From positions 1 to 64,000 of the forward strand of contig JBFWMB010000006.1 of the NCBI GenBank assembly GCA_050251815.1: 64,000 nucleotides of DNA, given 5' to 3'. The position numbers and the translations under genes are program-made. The stretch's first letter is position 1. Each line of letters begins with the position of its first letter. This document shows positions 40,831 to 50,867 of the stretch, piece by piece. The notes under the pieces are model-generated. The model saw only the letters and a program-made list of their open reading frames with translations, had not been told where the DNA came from and did no database searches. The DNA is from GWE2-40-63 sp050251815 (GTDB taxonomy: Bacteria > Bacteroidota > Bacteroidia > Bacteroidales > SZUA-534).

Positions 40831-43002
40831 ATGCTTCGATTTATTATATACCTGCTTCTAATGCTTCTGATGTGGCACCCTGAGGTTAACGCCCAATTGT
40901 CGGGCGATAGCATTAAAAACTTATTGCCTACCATAAAGAACGATTCTGTTTATGTCGATTTACTCAACCAGTTGTCAAAAATCTATCGGTACAATGAACC
41001 CACCGAATCGATTGATTTTGCCGTTAAAGCAGAAAAAATTGCACAAAACTGCAATTACCAGGAAGGGCTAGCCAATGCTTATCATAATCTGGGTGCTTTG
41101 TATGCCGATAAAGAACGAAACGAGCTGGCTCTAGAATATTACAACAAAAGCCTGAAAATTCAGCGAATTTTTAACAATCAACAAGCCATGTCGCATCTGT
41201 ACGACAACATGGGCTTAATTTACCGCCGCCTTTTAAAATACGATTTGGCCCTTGAATATCATAACCTGAGCCTGGTTATTAAACAAAAACTTGGCGACAC
41301 CATCGGAATTTCTTATTCCTATGGCAATATAGGCCTTATTTTTTCTGAACAGGGAAAATATGATAAAGCACTTATCCATTTTTACAACAGTCTTCGGTTA
41401 AAAGAATCGCTAAAAGACAAATACGGAATGGCCAATTCGTATGGTAACATTGGCGTTATTTATTTAAAGATTAAAAGCTATGACCAGGCTTTAGCAAACC
41501 TGGAACGAAGTCTGGCCCTATTTGAAGAGGTTAAAAACAACACGGGAATAGCCGAATCGCTTTTATACCTGAGCGATATTTATACACAGCAGGGCCAGCT
41601 TCCCAAAGCCATTGAATCGTTAAATCGTTGCGTGTCTATCTATCAGGCTAAGGGAAACATGAAGGGGCTGGCCGATTCGTACCTGAAACTTGGAAAAGTT
41701 TACATACAAAAAAAACAAGGCCACATTGCACACGATTTTTACCTGAAAAGTCTTGAATTATATCAAAACCTGAATCACCAACCGGGAGTTGTTGAAACAA
41801 AGATTGCTCTTTCAGATTATTACTTTAACCAAAACGATTATGAAACCGCCAAGCTTCACTTGCTATCAGCTTTAAAGATAGCAAATCACCTGGGGCTCAA
41901 AGAATTTGAACTGGAAGCACTAAAAATTCTAATTCAGATTTATTATAACGAAGAAAACTATTATAAAACAACCGATTTGCTGTTTAAAGCCGCTGAACTC
42001 TCAGACTCTTTGAATGCCAAGCGCCGTGAAAAGGAAATTGCACAAATTCAAATGCAAAACGAATTCGACAAAAAACTTTTAACCCGCGAATTTGAAAACA
42101 ATCGGATTACTTTTGAAGCAGAACAGCGAATAAAGCAATATAAACTAATACGAAACTTATTAATCGTCGGGTTAATTGTTCTTTTGGTGCTCCTGATAAT
42201 TATCTGGAGAAAGTCGTACAAAACGGCCAGGCAAAACAAAAAACTTGACCTGCAGCAACAACAAATCACAGATCAACTGGTTACTCTGGAGGCTCAAAAA
42301 AAGGCATTATCGTTGGCCAACGAAACAAAAAATAAATTTCTTACCATTATTGGTCACGATTTGCGGTATCCATTTAATGCTATTATCAGTTTTGTGTCGC
42401 TTATTACCGATAGTAAGAGCCAGCCCAACCCGCAACAAATGAAAAAATACCTGTTATTAATTAAAGAGTCGGGGACCAATGCGCAAAGTTTGCTCGAAAA
42501 TCTGCTTGAGTGGGCAAGAAATCAAAGTGGAGAATTAAAGGCAAAAAAGGAAAAAGTGTCACTTAATTACATTATCAGGGGCAATATATTACTAATAAAA
42601 GAACAGGCTGAACAAAAGCAACTTAGAATTATTGAAGACTTAGAAGAGAGTAACCTCCAGGTTGTTATTGATAAAAACATGATTAACACCGTATTGCGAA
42701 ACCTGCTTTCAAATGCCATTAAATTTAACAAACCTGAAGGTTCTGTGGTAATTAAAACCACCCGTTTCGAAAACGAAGTCAAGGTTACCATCCGTGACAC
42801 AGGAATTGGAATATCTGCTGAACAACTGAGCCGACTTTTTGAACCCAATTCAATTCATCAGAAGCCATACGTTGCAGGAACTACCGGATTGGGACTGATT
42901 TTATGCAAAGAGTTTTTAGCAAACCATCAACAGGAATTACGAGTGGAAAGTACGCTCAACGAAGGTTCTTCGTTTTGGTTTTATCTGCCATTAAGTAAAT
43001 AA
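40831..43002 (+). CDS. TPR-containing sensor histidine kinase
   Basis: A 723-residue membrane sensor kinase. A signal peptide (1-22) leads to a long periplasmic TPR array (about 40-390, repeats such as ANAYHNLGALYADKERNELALEYYNKSLKI). One membrane helix follows (about 436-456), then a coiled coil. The HisKA dimerisation helix has the phosphorylatable H509 in TIIGHDLRYPFN, and the ATPase has N box NLLSNAIKFNKP, G1 DTGIGIS and G2 TGLGLIL. No receiver domain is fused and no response regulator gene is adjacent; the nearest stand-alone receiver is at 48515. The signal sensed is unknown. Confidence 0.92.
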   Translation: MLRFIIYLLLMLLMWHPEVNAQLSGDSIKNLLPTIKNDSVYVDLLNQLSKIYRYNEPTESIDFAVKAEKIAQNCNYQEGLANAYHNLGALYADKERNELALEYYNKSLKIQRIFNNQQAMSHLYDNMGLIYRRLLKYDLALEYHNLSLVIKQKLGDTIGISYSYGNIGLIFSEQGKYDKALIHFYNSLRLKESLKDKYGMANSYGNIGVIYLKIKSYDQALANLERSLALFEEVKNNTGIAESLLYLSDIYTQQGQLPKAIESLNRCVSIYQAKGNMKGLADSYLKLGKVYIQKKQGHIAHDFYLKSLELYQNLNHQPGVVETKIALSDYYFNQNDYETAKLHLLSALKIANHLGLKEFELEALKILIQIYYNEENYYKTTDLLFKAAELSDSLNAKRREKEIAQIQMQNEFDKKLLTREFENNRITFEAEQRIKQYKLIRNLLIVGLIVLLVLLIIIWRKSYKTARQNKKLDLQQQQITDQLVTLEAQKKALSLANETKNKFLTIIGHDLRYPFNAIISFVSLITDSKSQPNPQQMKKYLLLIKESGTNAQSLLENLLEWARNQSGELKAKKEKVSLNYIIRGNILLIKEQAEQKQLRIIEDLEESNLQVVIDKNMINTVLRNLLSNAIKFNKPEGSVVIKTTRFENEVKVTIRDTGIGISAEQLSRLFEPNSIHQKPYVAGTTGLGLILCKEFLANHQQELRVESTLNEGSSFWFYLPLSK

Positions 43003-43074
43003 TGGACAATTCTTTTAGAAAATCATTAAAAGGGTTCCCACAATCATTCAATAAAAAAACAAAAAACAAATCAA

Positions 43075-43806
43075 ATGAAAGATATTAAAGGACTTATTGC
43101 CTTCCTAATTCTGGTTCTGCTTATTTATGTTATTTACGACAAAAAAAAGACTGAAAACCAGGAAAAAGCCGCAACGGATAATCAGCCCAGAATAGAAGTA
43201 AAAAAACGGTTCGACGAAAAAGGAAGGCTCGAAGCCGATGCTGAAACTTTAAACGGAGTCCATCACGGGATTGCACACAATTACTATTCCGATGGAACAG
43301 TTCACAGCGAAATACATTACCTCAATGGGATGAAACAAGGAAACAGCACCTGGTATTATCAAAGCGGCAAAAAATATCGGGTTACTCCCTATTTAAACAA
43401 TAACCGAAACGGGATTCAACAAAAGTTTTACGAAAACGGAATTCTTATGGCAGAGATACCTTTCAAAAATGACACCCTACAGCCCGGCACCAAGGAGTTT
43501 ACTGCTAATGGAAAACCAATTATTGATTATCCTGATTATTCCATCCGGGCTGAACAATACGCTCAAAACCACAATCTTATACTTTTCATCATCTCGGGTA
43601 ATAAAATAAAACAGCTAAGACAACTCACGGTATTTAACGGAACAACAACCTACCATGTTAAAAAACCAAATCATATAAACGCCAATGAAGCGCATTATTT
43701 GGTTGAAGTGGACAAGAGTTACACCACACTGGATTTTGTGTGTTGGATTGCCTTTAAAACCGATTTAAACAACCTTAAAATTACAGAACAAATCACATCG
43801 CTGTAA
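43075..43806 (+). CDS. MORN-repeat variant (YwqK-like) membrane-anchored protein
   Basis: A 243-residue protein with an N-terminal membrane anchor (about 5-21) and a central region of MORN-variant repeats (GVHHGIAHNYYSDGTVHSEI, GMKQGNSTWYYQSGKK, NGIQQKFYENGILMAEIPF). These are often auto-annotated as "YwqK antitoxin", but no toxin gene is present. The C-terminal third (about 160-243) shows no recognisable motif. It follows the TPR kinase by 72 bases on the same strand and may be cotranscribed. Function unknown. Confidence 0.7.
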   Translation: MKDIKGLIAFLILVLLIYVIYDKKKTENQEKAATDNQPRIEVKKRFDEKGRLEADAETLNGVHHGIAHNYYSDGTVHSEIHYLNGMKQGNSTWYYQSGKKYRVTPYLNNNRNGIQQKFYENGILMAEIPFKNDTLQPGTKEFTANGKPIIDYPDYSIRAEQYAQNHNLILFIISGNKIKQLRQLTVFNGTTTYHVKKPNHINANEAHYLVEVDKSYTTLDFVCWIAFKTDLNNLKITEQITSL

Positions 43807-43852
43807 ATCGAAGAAAAGCTAAAACACATTACTTGATAATGAACATAAAAAA

Positions 43853-43879
43853 AACCCGTCGGAATAAAACCAACGGGTT
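43853..43879 (-). terminator. Intrinsic terminator after sdhB
   Basis: AACCCGT (43853-43859) and ACGGGTT (43873-43879) flank a 13-base loop, with a T-rich stretch on the minus strand after it, 20 bases from the sdhB stop. Confidence 0.75.
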
Positions 43880-43898
43880 CTGCTTTATAAAAATGTTG

Positions 43899-44660
43899 CT
43901 ATTCTGCGATTTTTGCTTTAAGGTATTCGCGGTTTAAGGTAGCAATGTTAGCAATAGAAATTCCTTTCGGACATTCTACTTCACAAGCTCCTGTATTAGA
44001 ACAATTACCAAAACCCAATTCGTCCATTTTTGCAACCATGGCACGAGCCCGGCGGGCAGCTTCAACTTTACCCTGCGGAAGGCGGGCAAGATGCGATACT
44101 TTTGCCGACACAAAAAGCATGGCCGATGAGTTCTTACAGGTTGCCACACAGGCGCCACAACCAATACACGAAGCAGCATCCATAGCCGCTTCGGCATCGT
44201 CGTAGCTAATAGGAATAGAGTTTCCATCGGGAACACCTCCAGTATTTACCGAAACAAAACCACCGGCATGTAATATTTTCTCAAAGGCTGAACGATCAAC
44301 CATCAAATCTTTTATTACCGGAAACGATGCTGCACGGAAAGGTTCAACGGTAATGGTTTCTCCCTCTTTAAACTTGCGCATGTGTAACTGGCAAGTTGTA
44401 ATATCATCGTCGGGACCATGAGCCCGTCCATTGATAAACAAGCTACACGTTCCACAAATGCCTTCGCGACAATCGTGATCGAATACAATAGGCGCCTTTC
44501 CTTCTTCAACCAATTGATAATTTAAAATATCGAGCATTTCAAGGAAGGACGTGTCGGTTGATATGTTGTTAACGGTAAAAGTTTCAAACCGTCCTTTATC
44601 GCTGGCGTTTTTTTGTCTCCAGACTTTTACTTTTATTTCTTTTAATATTTTTTCGCTCAT
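43899..44660 (-). CDS. sdhB: Succinate dehydrogenase/fumarate reductase iron-sulfur subunit
   Basis: A 253-residue electron-transfer subunit of succinate:quinone oxidoreductase. The [2Fe-2S] site is in DHDCREGICGTCSLF plus a later TTCQLH. The C-terminal ferredoxin-like part carries CIGCGACVATC and CSNTGACEVECP for the [4Fe-4S] and [3Fe-4S] clusters. Last of sdhC-sdhA-sdhB, 63 bases after sdhA. Direction of the reaction (succinate oxidation or fumarate reduction) is not decided by sequence. Confidence 0.96.
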   Translation of the reverse strand: MSEKILKEIKVKVWRQKNASDKGRFETFTVNNISTDTSFLEMLDILNYQLVEEGKAPIVFDHDCREGICGTCSLFINGRAHGPDDDITTCQLHMRKFKEGETITVEPFRAASFPVIKDLMVDRSAFEKILHAGGFVSVNTGGVPDGNSIPISYDDAEAAMDAASCIGCGACVATCKNSSAMLFVSAKVSHLARLPQGKVEAARRARAMVAKMDELGFGNCSNTGACEVECPKGISIANIATLNREYLKAKIAE

Positions 44661-44723
44661 CTTAGTAAAATTTTAATGTGTTATTGAGGAAACGGGAAAG
44701 CCCCTTCTTCCAACAACCCGATG

Positions 44724-46664
44724 TTATTTATAGCTTCGCTGAGTTAATTCTACGTTTTCAAAAACCAGCTTTTCTTTATGCATTACCGGCTCCTGATTTT
44801 CACCCCTATACTCCCAGGCTGAAACATAAGTTCCAATCTCGTCATTTCTTTGGGCTTCGCCTTCTTCGCTAACACTTTCTTCACGGAAGTGTCCTCCACA
44901 GGACTCATTACGAGCCAGCGCATCACGCGCCATAACATCGGCCAATTCAATAAAATCGGCTACTCGTCCGGCTTTTTCCAATTCCTGATTTACTTCGTTT
45001 TGTTCGCCCGGAACCAGTAAGTCTTTCCAGAATTCGGTTTTTACATCAGCGATTAATTCTATGGCTTTTTTCAAACCGGCCTCATTTCGGCTCATTCCCA
45101 CATAATCCCACATAATTTTTCCCAATTTTTTATGGAAGTAATCGGCAGGTTTTGTTCCTTTAATGGCCATTAATTTATTTAAGCGGTCAACAACTGTTTT
45201 TTCAGCTTCAGCAAATTCCGGAGCATTGGTATCAGTTTTGGGAACCTGAATTTCGTCGGCCAGGTAATTTCCTATGGTATAGGGAAGCACAAAATAACCG
45301 TCGGCAAGTCCTTGCATTAGTGCTGAAGCACCCAAACGGTTTGCTCCGTGGTCACTAAAATTGGCTTCACCAATTGCATACAAGCCCGGGATGTTTGTCA
45401 TCAAATTATAATCGACCCAGGTACCTCCCATACTGTAGTGAATAGCCGGATATATCATCATGGGTTCTTTGTAAGGATCGGCATCAGTAATTTTCTCATA
45501 CATCTGAAATAAGTTTCCGTAGCGTGCCTCTATCACATCTCTACCCAAGCGTTCAATGGCGTATTTAAAATCGAGGTAAACAGCCAAGCCGGTATTATTC
45601 ACGCCAAAACCTGCATCGCAGCGTTCTTTGGCTGCTCTGGATGCCACATCTCGAGGCACCAGGTTTCCATAAGACGGATAGCGTCGTTCCAGATAAAAAT
45701 CGCGATCTTCTTCAGGAATGTCATTGGCTTTGATTAGCCCTTTTTGTAATTTTTCTGCATCTTCTTTCTTCTTGGGCACCCAAATTCTTCCATCGTTTCG
45801 TAACGACTCCGACATCAGGGTCAATTTCGATTGTTGATCGCCATGAACCGGAATACAAGTTGGGTGTATCTGCACAAAACACGGATTACTCATAAAAGCA
45901 CCACGTTTGTATACTTGCCAGGCAGCTCCGGCGTTACAACCCATAGCGTTGGTCGAAAGAAAAAATACATTGCCGTAACCTCCGGATGCAATAACAACAG
46001 CATGGGCACCATACCGCTTAATTTCACCACTTACCATGTCGCGGGCAATAATTCCACGGGCTTTTCCATCAATTTTAACCAGGTCGAGCATTTCGTGGCG
46101 TGGAAACATTTGAACAGTTCCCTTACCAATTTGACGGTTTAAAGCACTGTATGCGCCTATCAATAATTGCTGACCGGTTTGACCCCGGGCATAAAATGTA
46201 CGCGAAACCAACACTCCTCCAAAAGAGCGGTTGGCCAGGTTACCACCATACTCACGGGCAAACGGAACTCCTTGTGCAACACACTGGTCAATAATACTTC
46301 CTGAAACTTCAGCCAGGCGATATACATTGGCTTCGCGGGCCCGATAATCGCCTCCTTTAATCGTATCATAGAATAAGCGATAAACGCTGTCGTTATCGTT
46401 TTGATAATTTTTTGAAGCATTAATACCTCCTTGGGCTGCAATTGAGTGTGCACGACGAGGGCTGTCCTGATAACAAAAAGCTTTTACCTGGTAACCCAGT
46501 TCAGCAAGGCTGGCTGCGGCACTTGCGCCGGCTAATCCAGTACCTACAACAATTACTTCAAGTTTTCGTTTATTGGCTGGACTTACTACTTTAATTTTTT
46601 GTTTGTGCTTTGACCACTTTTCGGCCAAAGGTCCTTCGGGTATATGTGAATTTAAAACTGTCAT
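44724..46664 (-). CDS. sdhA: Succinate dehydrogenase/fumarate reductase flavoprotein subunit
   Basis: A 646-residue flavoprotein carrying covalent FAD and the dicarboxylate site. The dinucleotide fold GTGLAGASAAASL (about 42-54), the FAD-linking histidine region RRAHSIAAQGGINA, and the active-site IHYSMGGTWVDY are present. It is the longer Bacteroidota/epsilonproteobacterial-like B-type form. Spacing to sdhC (57 bases) and sdhB (63 bases) fits one operon. Confidence 0.97.
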   Translation of the reverse strand: MTVLNSHIPEGPLAEKWSKHKQKIKVVSPANKRKLEVIVVGTGLAGASAAASLAELGYQVKAFCYQDSPRRAHSIAAQGGINASKNYQNDNDSVYRLFYDTIKGGDYRAREANVYRLAEVSGSIIDQCVAQGVPFAREYGGNLANRSFGGVLVSRTFYARGQTGQQLLIGAYSALNRQIGKGTVQMFPRHEMLDLVKIDGKARGIIARDMVSGEIKRYGAHAVVIASGGYGNVFFLSTNAMGCNAGAAWQVYKRGAFMSNPCFVQIHPTCIPVHGDQQSKLTLMSESLRNDGRIWVPKKKEDAEKLQKGLIKANDIPEEDRDFYLERRYPSYGNLVPRDVASRAAKERCDAGFGVNNTGLAVYLDFKYAIERLGRDVIEARYGNLFQMYEKITDADPYKEPMMIYPAIHYSMGGTWVDYNLMTNIPGLYAIGEANFSDHGANRLGASALMQGLADGYFVLPYTIGNYLADEIQVPKTDTNAPEFAEAEKTVVDRLNKLMAIKGTKPADYFHKKLGKIMWDYVGMSRNEAGLKKAIELIADVKTEFWKDLLVPGEQNEVNQELEKAGRVADFIELADVMARDALARNESCGGHFREESVSEEGEAQRNDEIGTYVSAWEYRGENQEPVMHKEKLVFENVELTQRSYK

Positions 46665-46721
46665 TTTAGTATGGTTTTTAAATAATCGTTTGTATAAAAG
46701 GTCTATTTAAAAGTCTCACAT

Positions 46722-47399
46722 TTAATACTTTATTATAAAGTAGAGTGGAATAATTGAAAATCCAACAGCAATAAGAATCGCAAATATATTGCCCACAAAC
46801 TCAATTCGTTTGCGCCAAATGTCGTTATTCCATCCAATGGTTTGAAAAGCACTCCAGAAACCATGAGTTAAGTGGATTCCCAAAAAGATTGCTCCTGCAA
46901 TGTAAATCAAACAGTAAAATAAACTCGCTTTAAAAAGACCGCCTACCAAACCATAGGCATTCTCCATCGCTACACCATCTACCATAACACTTGGAACCGT
47001 ATGGCTTATTTTAAGCTGCCAATAAAAATTTATGATGTGAATCACTAAAAAAATCAGGATTAATGTGCCCAGCACAAACATATTTCGCGACGCCCAAGAA
47101 CTCGACTTACTTAAATCGGCTTTTTTGTAGTTTACCGGGCGAGCTTTTTGGTTTTTCAGCGTAAGGTACGTAGCATATAAAATATGCAAAACAAAACCAA
47201 GTGCTAAAATAGGTTCCACTATTTTAATGAGTGGATTGGTTGCCATAAAATGGGCACCCTGATTAAATAAATTTCCACTGTCGTCGAACAACAAAAGTAA
47301 ATTTACACTCAGGTGTACCACTAAAAACATCATCAGGAAAAAGCCTGTAATGCTCATAAAGAATTTTTTCCCAATGGAGGAATTAACAAAACTGCTCAT
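46722..47399 (-). CDS. sdhC: Succinate dehydrogenase cytochrome b subunit
   Basis: A 225-residue membrane anchor with five hydrophobic helices and conserved histidines for two haems b (FLVVHLSVNLLLL, VLHILYATYL, VIHIINFYW, GIHLTHGFWSA). It is a single-anchor B-type subunit, so no sdhD is expected. ATG 47399 begins MSSFVNSSIGKKFFMSITG, the common start in the family; an upstream in-frame Met (47450) gives an unlikely leader. Confidence 0.94.
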   Translation of the reverse strand: MSSFVNSSIGKKFFMSITGFFLMMFLVVHLSVNLLLLFDDSGNLFNQGAHFMATNPLIKIVEPILALGFVLHILYATYLTLKNQKARPVNYKKADLSKSSSWASRNMFVLGTLILIFLVIHIINFYWQLKISHTVPSVMVDGVAMENAYGLVGGLFKASLFYCLIYIAGAIFLGIHLTHGFWSAFQTIGWNNDIWRKRIEFVGNIFAILIAVGFSIIPLYFIIKY

Positions 47400-47668
47400 A
47401 AGGATTCTATTTAAATTAAGTTGTATAATTGTTTGCTGATCCAAAAACAAATCTAATTATTTTCCGCTTTAATTCGCTTGTTATCTTTTTCAAATATGAA
47501 ACAAAGTATATGTCAGGCAGCATAATGAGGCAATTTATTAGCAAAATGGCAGCGTTTTAAGGATTCAGTTGGTTAATTCAAAAAATTTAAAAATCGTCCC
47601 AGACAAGCCACCAAAGCATCTTATAGGAATAACCTTTTATTTGTCAACGCATTTCAACTGCGAATGTA

Positions 47669-47699
47669 TTGTTTTTTTAAATTACAAATCCTATATTCG
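47669..47699 (+). promoter_or_regulatory. Possible promoter for the 47733 gene
   Basis: TTG (47669-47671), 20 bases, then TATATTCG (47692-47699) approximates the Bacteroidota promoter; the -7 differs by one base from TAnnTTTG. Confidence 0.35.
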
Positions 47700-47732
47700 T
47701 AATTTATTAACAAATTGTTGATAACTCTGATT

Positions 47733-48458
47733 ATGCCTTACCGACGATTACCCAACACCGATGTAGCCCGAATCAGGGCTATGCAAAAAGCACTTCAAAA
47801 AACGGAAGGAATTCCTCCTTTCAATTTACCCTTTAGTGTTTCAATCCATCAGGAATTAAAATATTTTTTTCCTGAGTTTAAACAGGCCCTCCAATTCCAA
47901 AAGGAAGCTCAAGAACGACAATACCTTAAGCACAAGAAACATCAGGAGAGTTTTAAAAAGGCCCGGCTATACGTTTCGCATTTTATTCAGGTTTTAAACT
48001 TTGCCATAATTCGCGGAGAACTTAAACCGGAAACCCGCGCTATTTTTGGATTGGACGAAGACGAAAGAAAATTGCCTCTGTTAAATTCAGAAAAAGACCT
48101 TATAGAATGGGGCGATCGCTTAATTAAAGGCGAGTACACTCGTTTAACGTCGGGGCAGACTCCCATAACAAACCCAACAATTGCAAGGGTAAAAGTGCAC
48201 TATGAAGATTTTTTAAAGATTCACCAAAGTCAGAAACATTTGCAGGAAACGCATACCAAATCGGCAGAAAAAATAGTTGAATTGCGAAATAAAGCCGACC
48301 TGATAATTGCTCAGTTGTGGAATGAAATTGAGGACAATTTTTCTGATTTACCGGCAGAGGAGAAGCGAGAACAGGCTGAAAAGTATGGTTTGGTTTATGT
48401 TTTCAGAAAGAACGAACGTTTATTGTTCCGAAATTTGAAATTGGGAGTTGTAAAATAA
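47733..48458 (+). CDS. Conserved Bacteroidota hypothetical protein
   Basis: A 241-residue soluble protein starting MPYRRLPNTDVARIRAMQKA, a start I recall from conserved Bacteroidota hypotheticals. It is highly charged and helical with a coiled-coil central part (about 60-90 and 145-200). No catalytic or binding motif is visible and no signal peptide. The ATG at 47733 is preferred to a TTG at 47715. It is flanked by sdhC (divergent) and a receiver gene (convergent), so context is uninformative. Confidence 0.65.
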   Translation: MPYRRLPNTDVARIRAMQKALQKTEGIPPFNLPFSVSIHQELKYFFPEFKQALQFQKEAQERQYLKHKKHQESFKKARLYVSHFIQVLNFAIIRGELKPETRAIFGLDEDERKLPLLNSEKDLIEWGDRLIKGEYTRLTSGQTPITNPTIARVKVHYEDFLKIHQSQKHLQETHTKSAEKIVELRNKADLIIAQLWNEIEDNFSDLPAEEKREQAEKYGLVYVFRKNERLLFRNLKLGVVK

Positions 48459-48514
48459 GTATTGTTAACTGCGAAGTCAAAAATACAAACTTCCCAATTG
48501 CCTTCTTCGTGAAC

Positions 48515-48898
48515 TTATCCGCTAACCAAAAACCGTTCGAGCATTGCCAGTAATTTATTTATATTAACTGGTTTACGAATAATGGCATCGAAACCTGAAT
48601 TTCCAAATTCTTTTTCGGTAATTTCTTGCTGATAAAAGGTCTGTGCAATAACCGGCAAGCCGGGTTTAATCTTTTTTATTTGCTTTGCGGCTTCAAAACC
48701 ATCTAAATTTGGCATATAAATATCCATTAAAACCAAATCTATTTCGGGATGGGAAGAAACCAAACTTACGGCTTCAGAACCGTTTTCAGCCCGCAGGATT
48801 TTCACCTCAGTAGAATTTAATATCTTCTCGATAAATAAATAATTGGCTGGTTCATCTTCGGCAACCAATATAGTTTTATTGCTCCAGTTTTGAGTCAT
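48515..48898 (-). CDS. Stand-alone response regulator receiver
   Basis: A 127-residue CheY-like receiver. The acidic pair is in VAEDEPAN (E14, D15), the phosphoacceptor in LVLMDIYMP (D59), and the conserved lysine in IIRKPVN. There is no output domain, so it acts by protein contact, perhaps in a phosphorelay with a histidine kinase such as that at 40831 or an unlinked one. It lies 186 bases downstream of porX on the same strand. Confidence 0.88.
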   Translation of the reverse strand: MTQNWSNKTILVAEDEPANYLFIEKILNSTEVKILRAENGSEAVSLVSSHPEIDLVLMDIYMPNLDGFEAAKQIKKIKPGLPVIAQTFYQQEITEKEFGNSGFDAIIRKPVNINKLLAMLERFLVSG

Positions 48899-49084
48899 AA
48901 CAGGTTAATTATTTGGCTGTATAAATTTCGGAAAAATATTTAATTAACCAATGTTTACGTAAAAAAGTTTGCCAATCAACCGTTTGTTTATCAAACACCA
49001 GGTTTTATTGACGAACACACCTTTTTAAATCGTTACAAAACTACATTTGAAAAAACTATTCTTGAAAACCGGTGCAGAATTAAG

Positions 49085-50641
49085 CTACTTTCGGGGTTCA
49101 AGCAGCACAAAAGGAATCAACATTTCTTCCAATGAAACACCCCCATGTTGAAAGGTATTTTTGTAATAACTTACATAATGATTGTAGTTGTTGGGATAAG
49201 CAAAAAAATCGTCGTTGCAGGCAAAGGCATACGAGGTACTAACATTTACTTTTGGCAAATAAACCGAATGTGGATTTTGAACTTCAAAAACCTCTTTGGG
49301 GTTATAAGACAACGTTTTTCCCTGTTTATACCTGAGATTTGTACTTATGGTTTTATCGCCGGCAATTTTTACGGGATTGTGAACCCGAATGGTGCCGTGG
49401 TCGGTAGTAATAGCTACCGGAATATTTTTTTCGGAAAGCTGTTTTATTAACTCGAACAAACTACTGTGCTCAAACCACGAGAGCGTAAGGCTACGGTAAG
49501 CCGATTCGTCAGATGCCAATTCACGAATCATATCCATTTCGGTACGCGCATGCGATAACATATCGACAAAATTTACCACTACAACCGACAAATTATGGTT
49601 TAACAATCCACTCAGATTGTTTGCCAGCTTGCGTCCTTTATCGATATTGTTTACTTTTTCATAAAATAAACTTGCTTTTATACCCAAACGGCTCATCTGC
49701 TTTTGCATCAGTTGCTCTTCAAACTGGTTTTTACTGCCTTCGTCGGATTCGTTTAACCAATATTCGGGATGCAGTTTCTCAATTTCAGAAGGCATTAAAC
49801 CAGCAAACATGGCATTGCGTGCAAACTGAGTAGCAGTTGGCAAAATACTATAAAACAAATCATCTGATTTTACCGAATAATAAGGAGCTATCAAAGGTTC
49901 GAGCATTTTCCACTGGTCGTACCTCAGGTTGTCGATTACAAAAACAACCAGGTTTTTTTGCTGTGAGAGTTTGGGAAAAATCTTCTCACGAAACACATTA
50001 GGCGACATTAATGGTCTTTCAGCTTCGTTTGACTGAAACCAATCGATATAGTTCTTCTTAATAAAACGGGCAAAAGCCTTATTGGCATCAACATGTTGCA
50101 TTTGCAGCACCTGATCCATACCTTGCTCAGCGTGTTTTTCGAGTTCCAATTCCCAAAAAACCAATTTGCGGTACACATTTATCCAATCCTGAGCGTTTTG
50201 ACAATCGCTAATTTCCATTCCCAGCCGATTAAACTCAGCCTGATAATTTGCTGTTGTTTTTTGACCCACCAGCCGGCGCTGCTCGGTAATTTTTTTTATC
50301 GCCATTAATATTTGTTTCGGATTCACCGGTTTTATCAGGTAGTCGGCAATCTTTGAGCCAATGGCCTCTTCCATGATATATTCTTCTTCGCTTTTAGTTA
50401 TCATAACTACAGGAAGAACCGGTACCATATCCTTAATTTTCGATAAAGTCTCCAAACCGCTTAATCCGGGCATGTTTTCGTCGAGAAAAATTAAATCAAA
50501 CTCCATATCACGAACCATATCAATGGCGTCGGCGCCATTATTTACGGTTTCGACCCGATAACCTTTCGATTCTAAAAAAATTATATGGGGTTTCAGTAAT
50601 TCAATCTCGTCGTCAACCCACAGTATATTGATTGTTTTCAT
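49085..50641 (-). CDS. porX: PorX: response regulator fused to PglZ/alkaline phosphatase-like domain
   Basis: A 518-residue bifunctional regulator of the type IX secretion system. The receiver (1-125) begins MKTINILWVDDEIELLKPHI with phosphoacceptor D54 in IFLDENMPG. A helical linker follows, then the PglZ/alkaline-phosphatase superfamily domain (about 200-518) with VVFVIDNLRYDQW, PTATQFARNAMFAGL and TTDHGTIRV metal-binding pieces. In Porphyromonas gingivalis, PorX works with the kinase PorY and acts as a phosphodiesterase controlling T9SS genes. The gene is next to the SprE/PorW gene. Start 50641 or 50644 (tandem ATGs). Confidence 0.93.
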   Translation of the reverse strand: MKTINILWVDDEIELLKPHIIFLESKGYRVETVNNGADAIDMVRDMEFDLIFLDENMPGLSGLETLSKIKDMVPVLPVVMITKSEEEYIMEEAIGSKIADYLIKPVNPKQILMAIKKITEQRRLVGQKTTANYQAEFNRLGMEISDCQNAQDWINVYRKLVFWELELEKHAEQGMDQVLQMQHVDANKAFARFIKKNYIDWFQSNEAERPLMSPNVFREKIFPKLSQQKNLVVFVIDNLRYDQWKMLEPLIAPYYSVKSDDLFYSILPTATQFARNAMFAGLMPSEIEKLHPEYWLNESDEGSKNQFEEQLMQKQMSRLGIKASLFYEKVNNIDKGRKLANNLSGLLNHNLSVVVVNFVDMLSHARTEMDMIRELASDESAYRSLTLSWFEHSSLFELIKQLSEKNIPVAITTDHGTIRVHNPVKIAGDKTISTNLRYKQGKTLSYNPKEVFEVQNPHSVYLPKVNVSTSYAFACNDDFFAYPNNYNHYVSYYKNTFQHGGVSLEEMLIPFVLLEPRK

Positions 50642-50867
50642 CATAATAAAGTTAATTTTATTAATTACACCGCCCGCCTTTCGACAGACACTTAACACAT
50701 CCTAAAGTTTATAATTCTATTTTTTTTTTAAACTGGTGTGTTCATCTATTTAAAGCATTATTTATTCAAGAACTTTGCTCTTTATCAAAGAGAATACACC
50801 ACGCAGTGTAGATAATTAACAAAAGGAAAGAAACAAAGTTATAAAACGGTAGTAGTTTGATCAATAA

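Noticed and set aside
43075..43806. YwqK antitoxin of a toxin-antitoxin pair
   Set aside because: The name comes from automatic annotation of MORN-variant repeats; no toxin gene is adjacent.
49085..50641. PglZ protein of a BREX phage-defence system
   Set aside because: The PglZ-like domain is fused to a receiver, which is the PorX architecture, and no brx/pglX genes are present.
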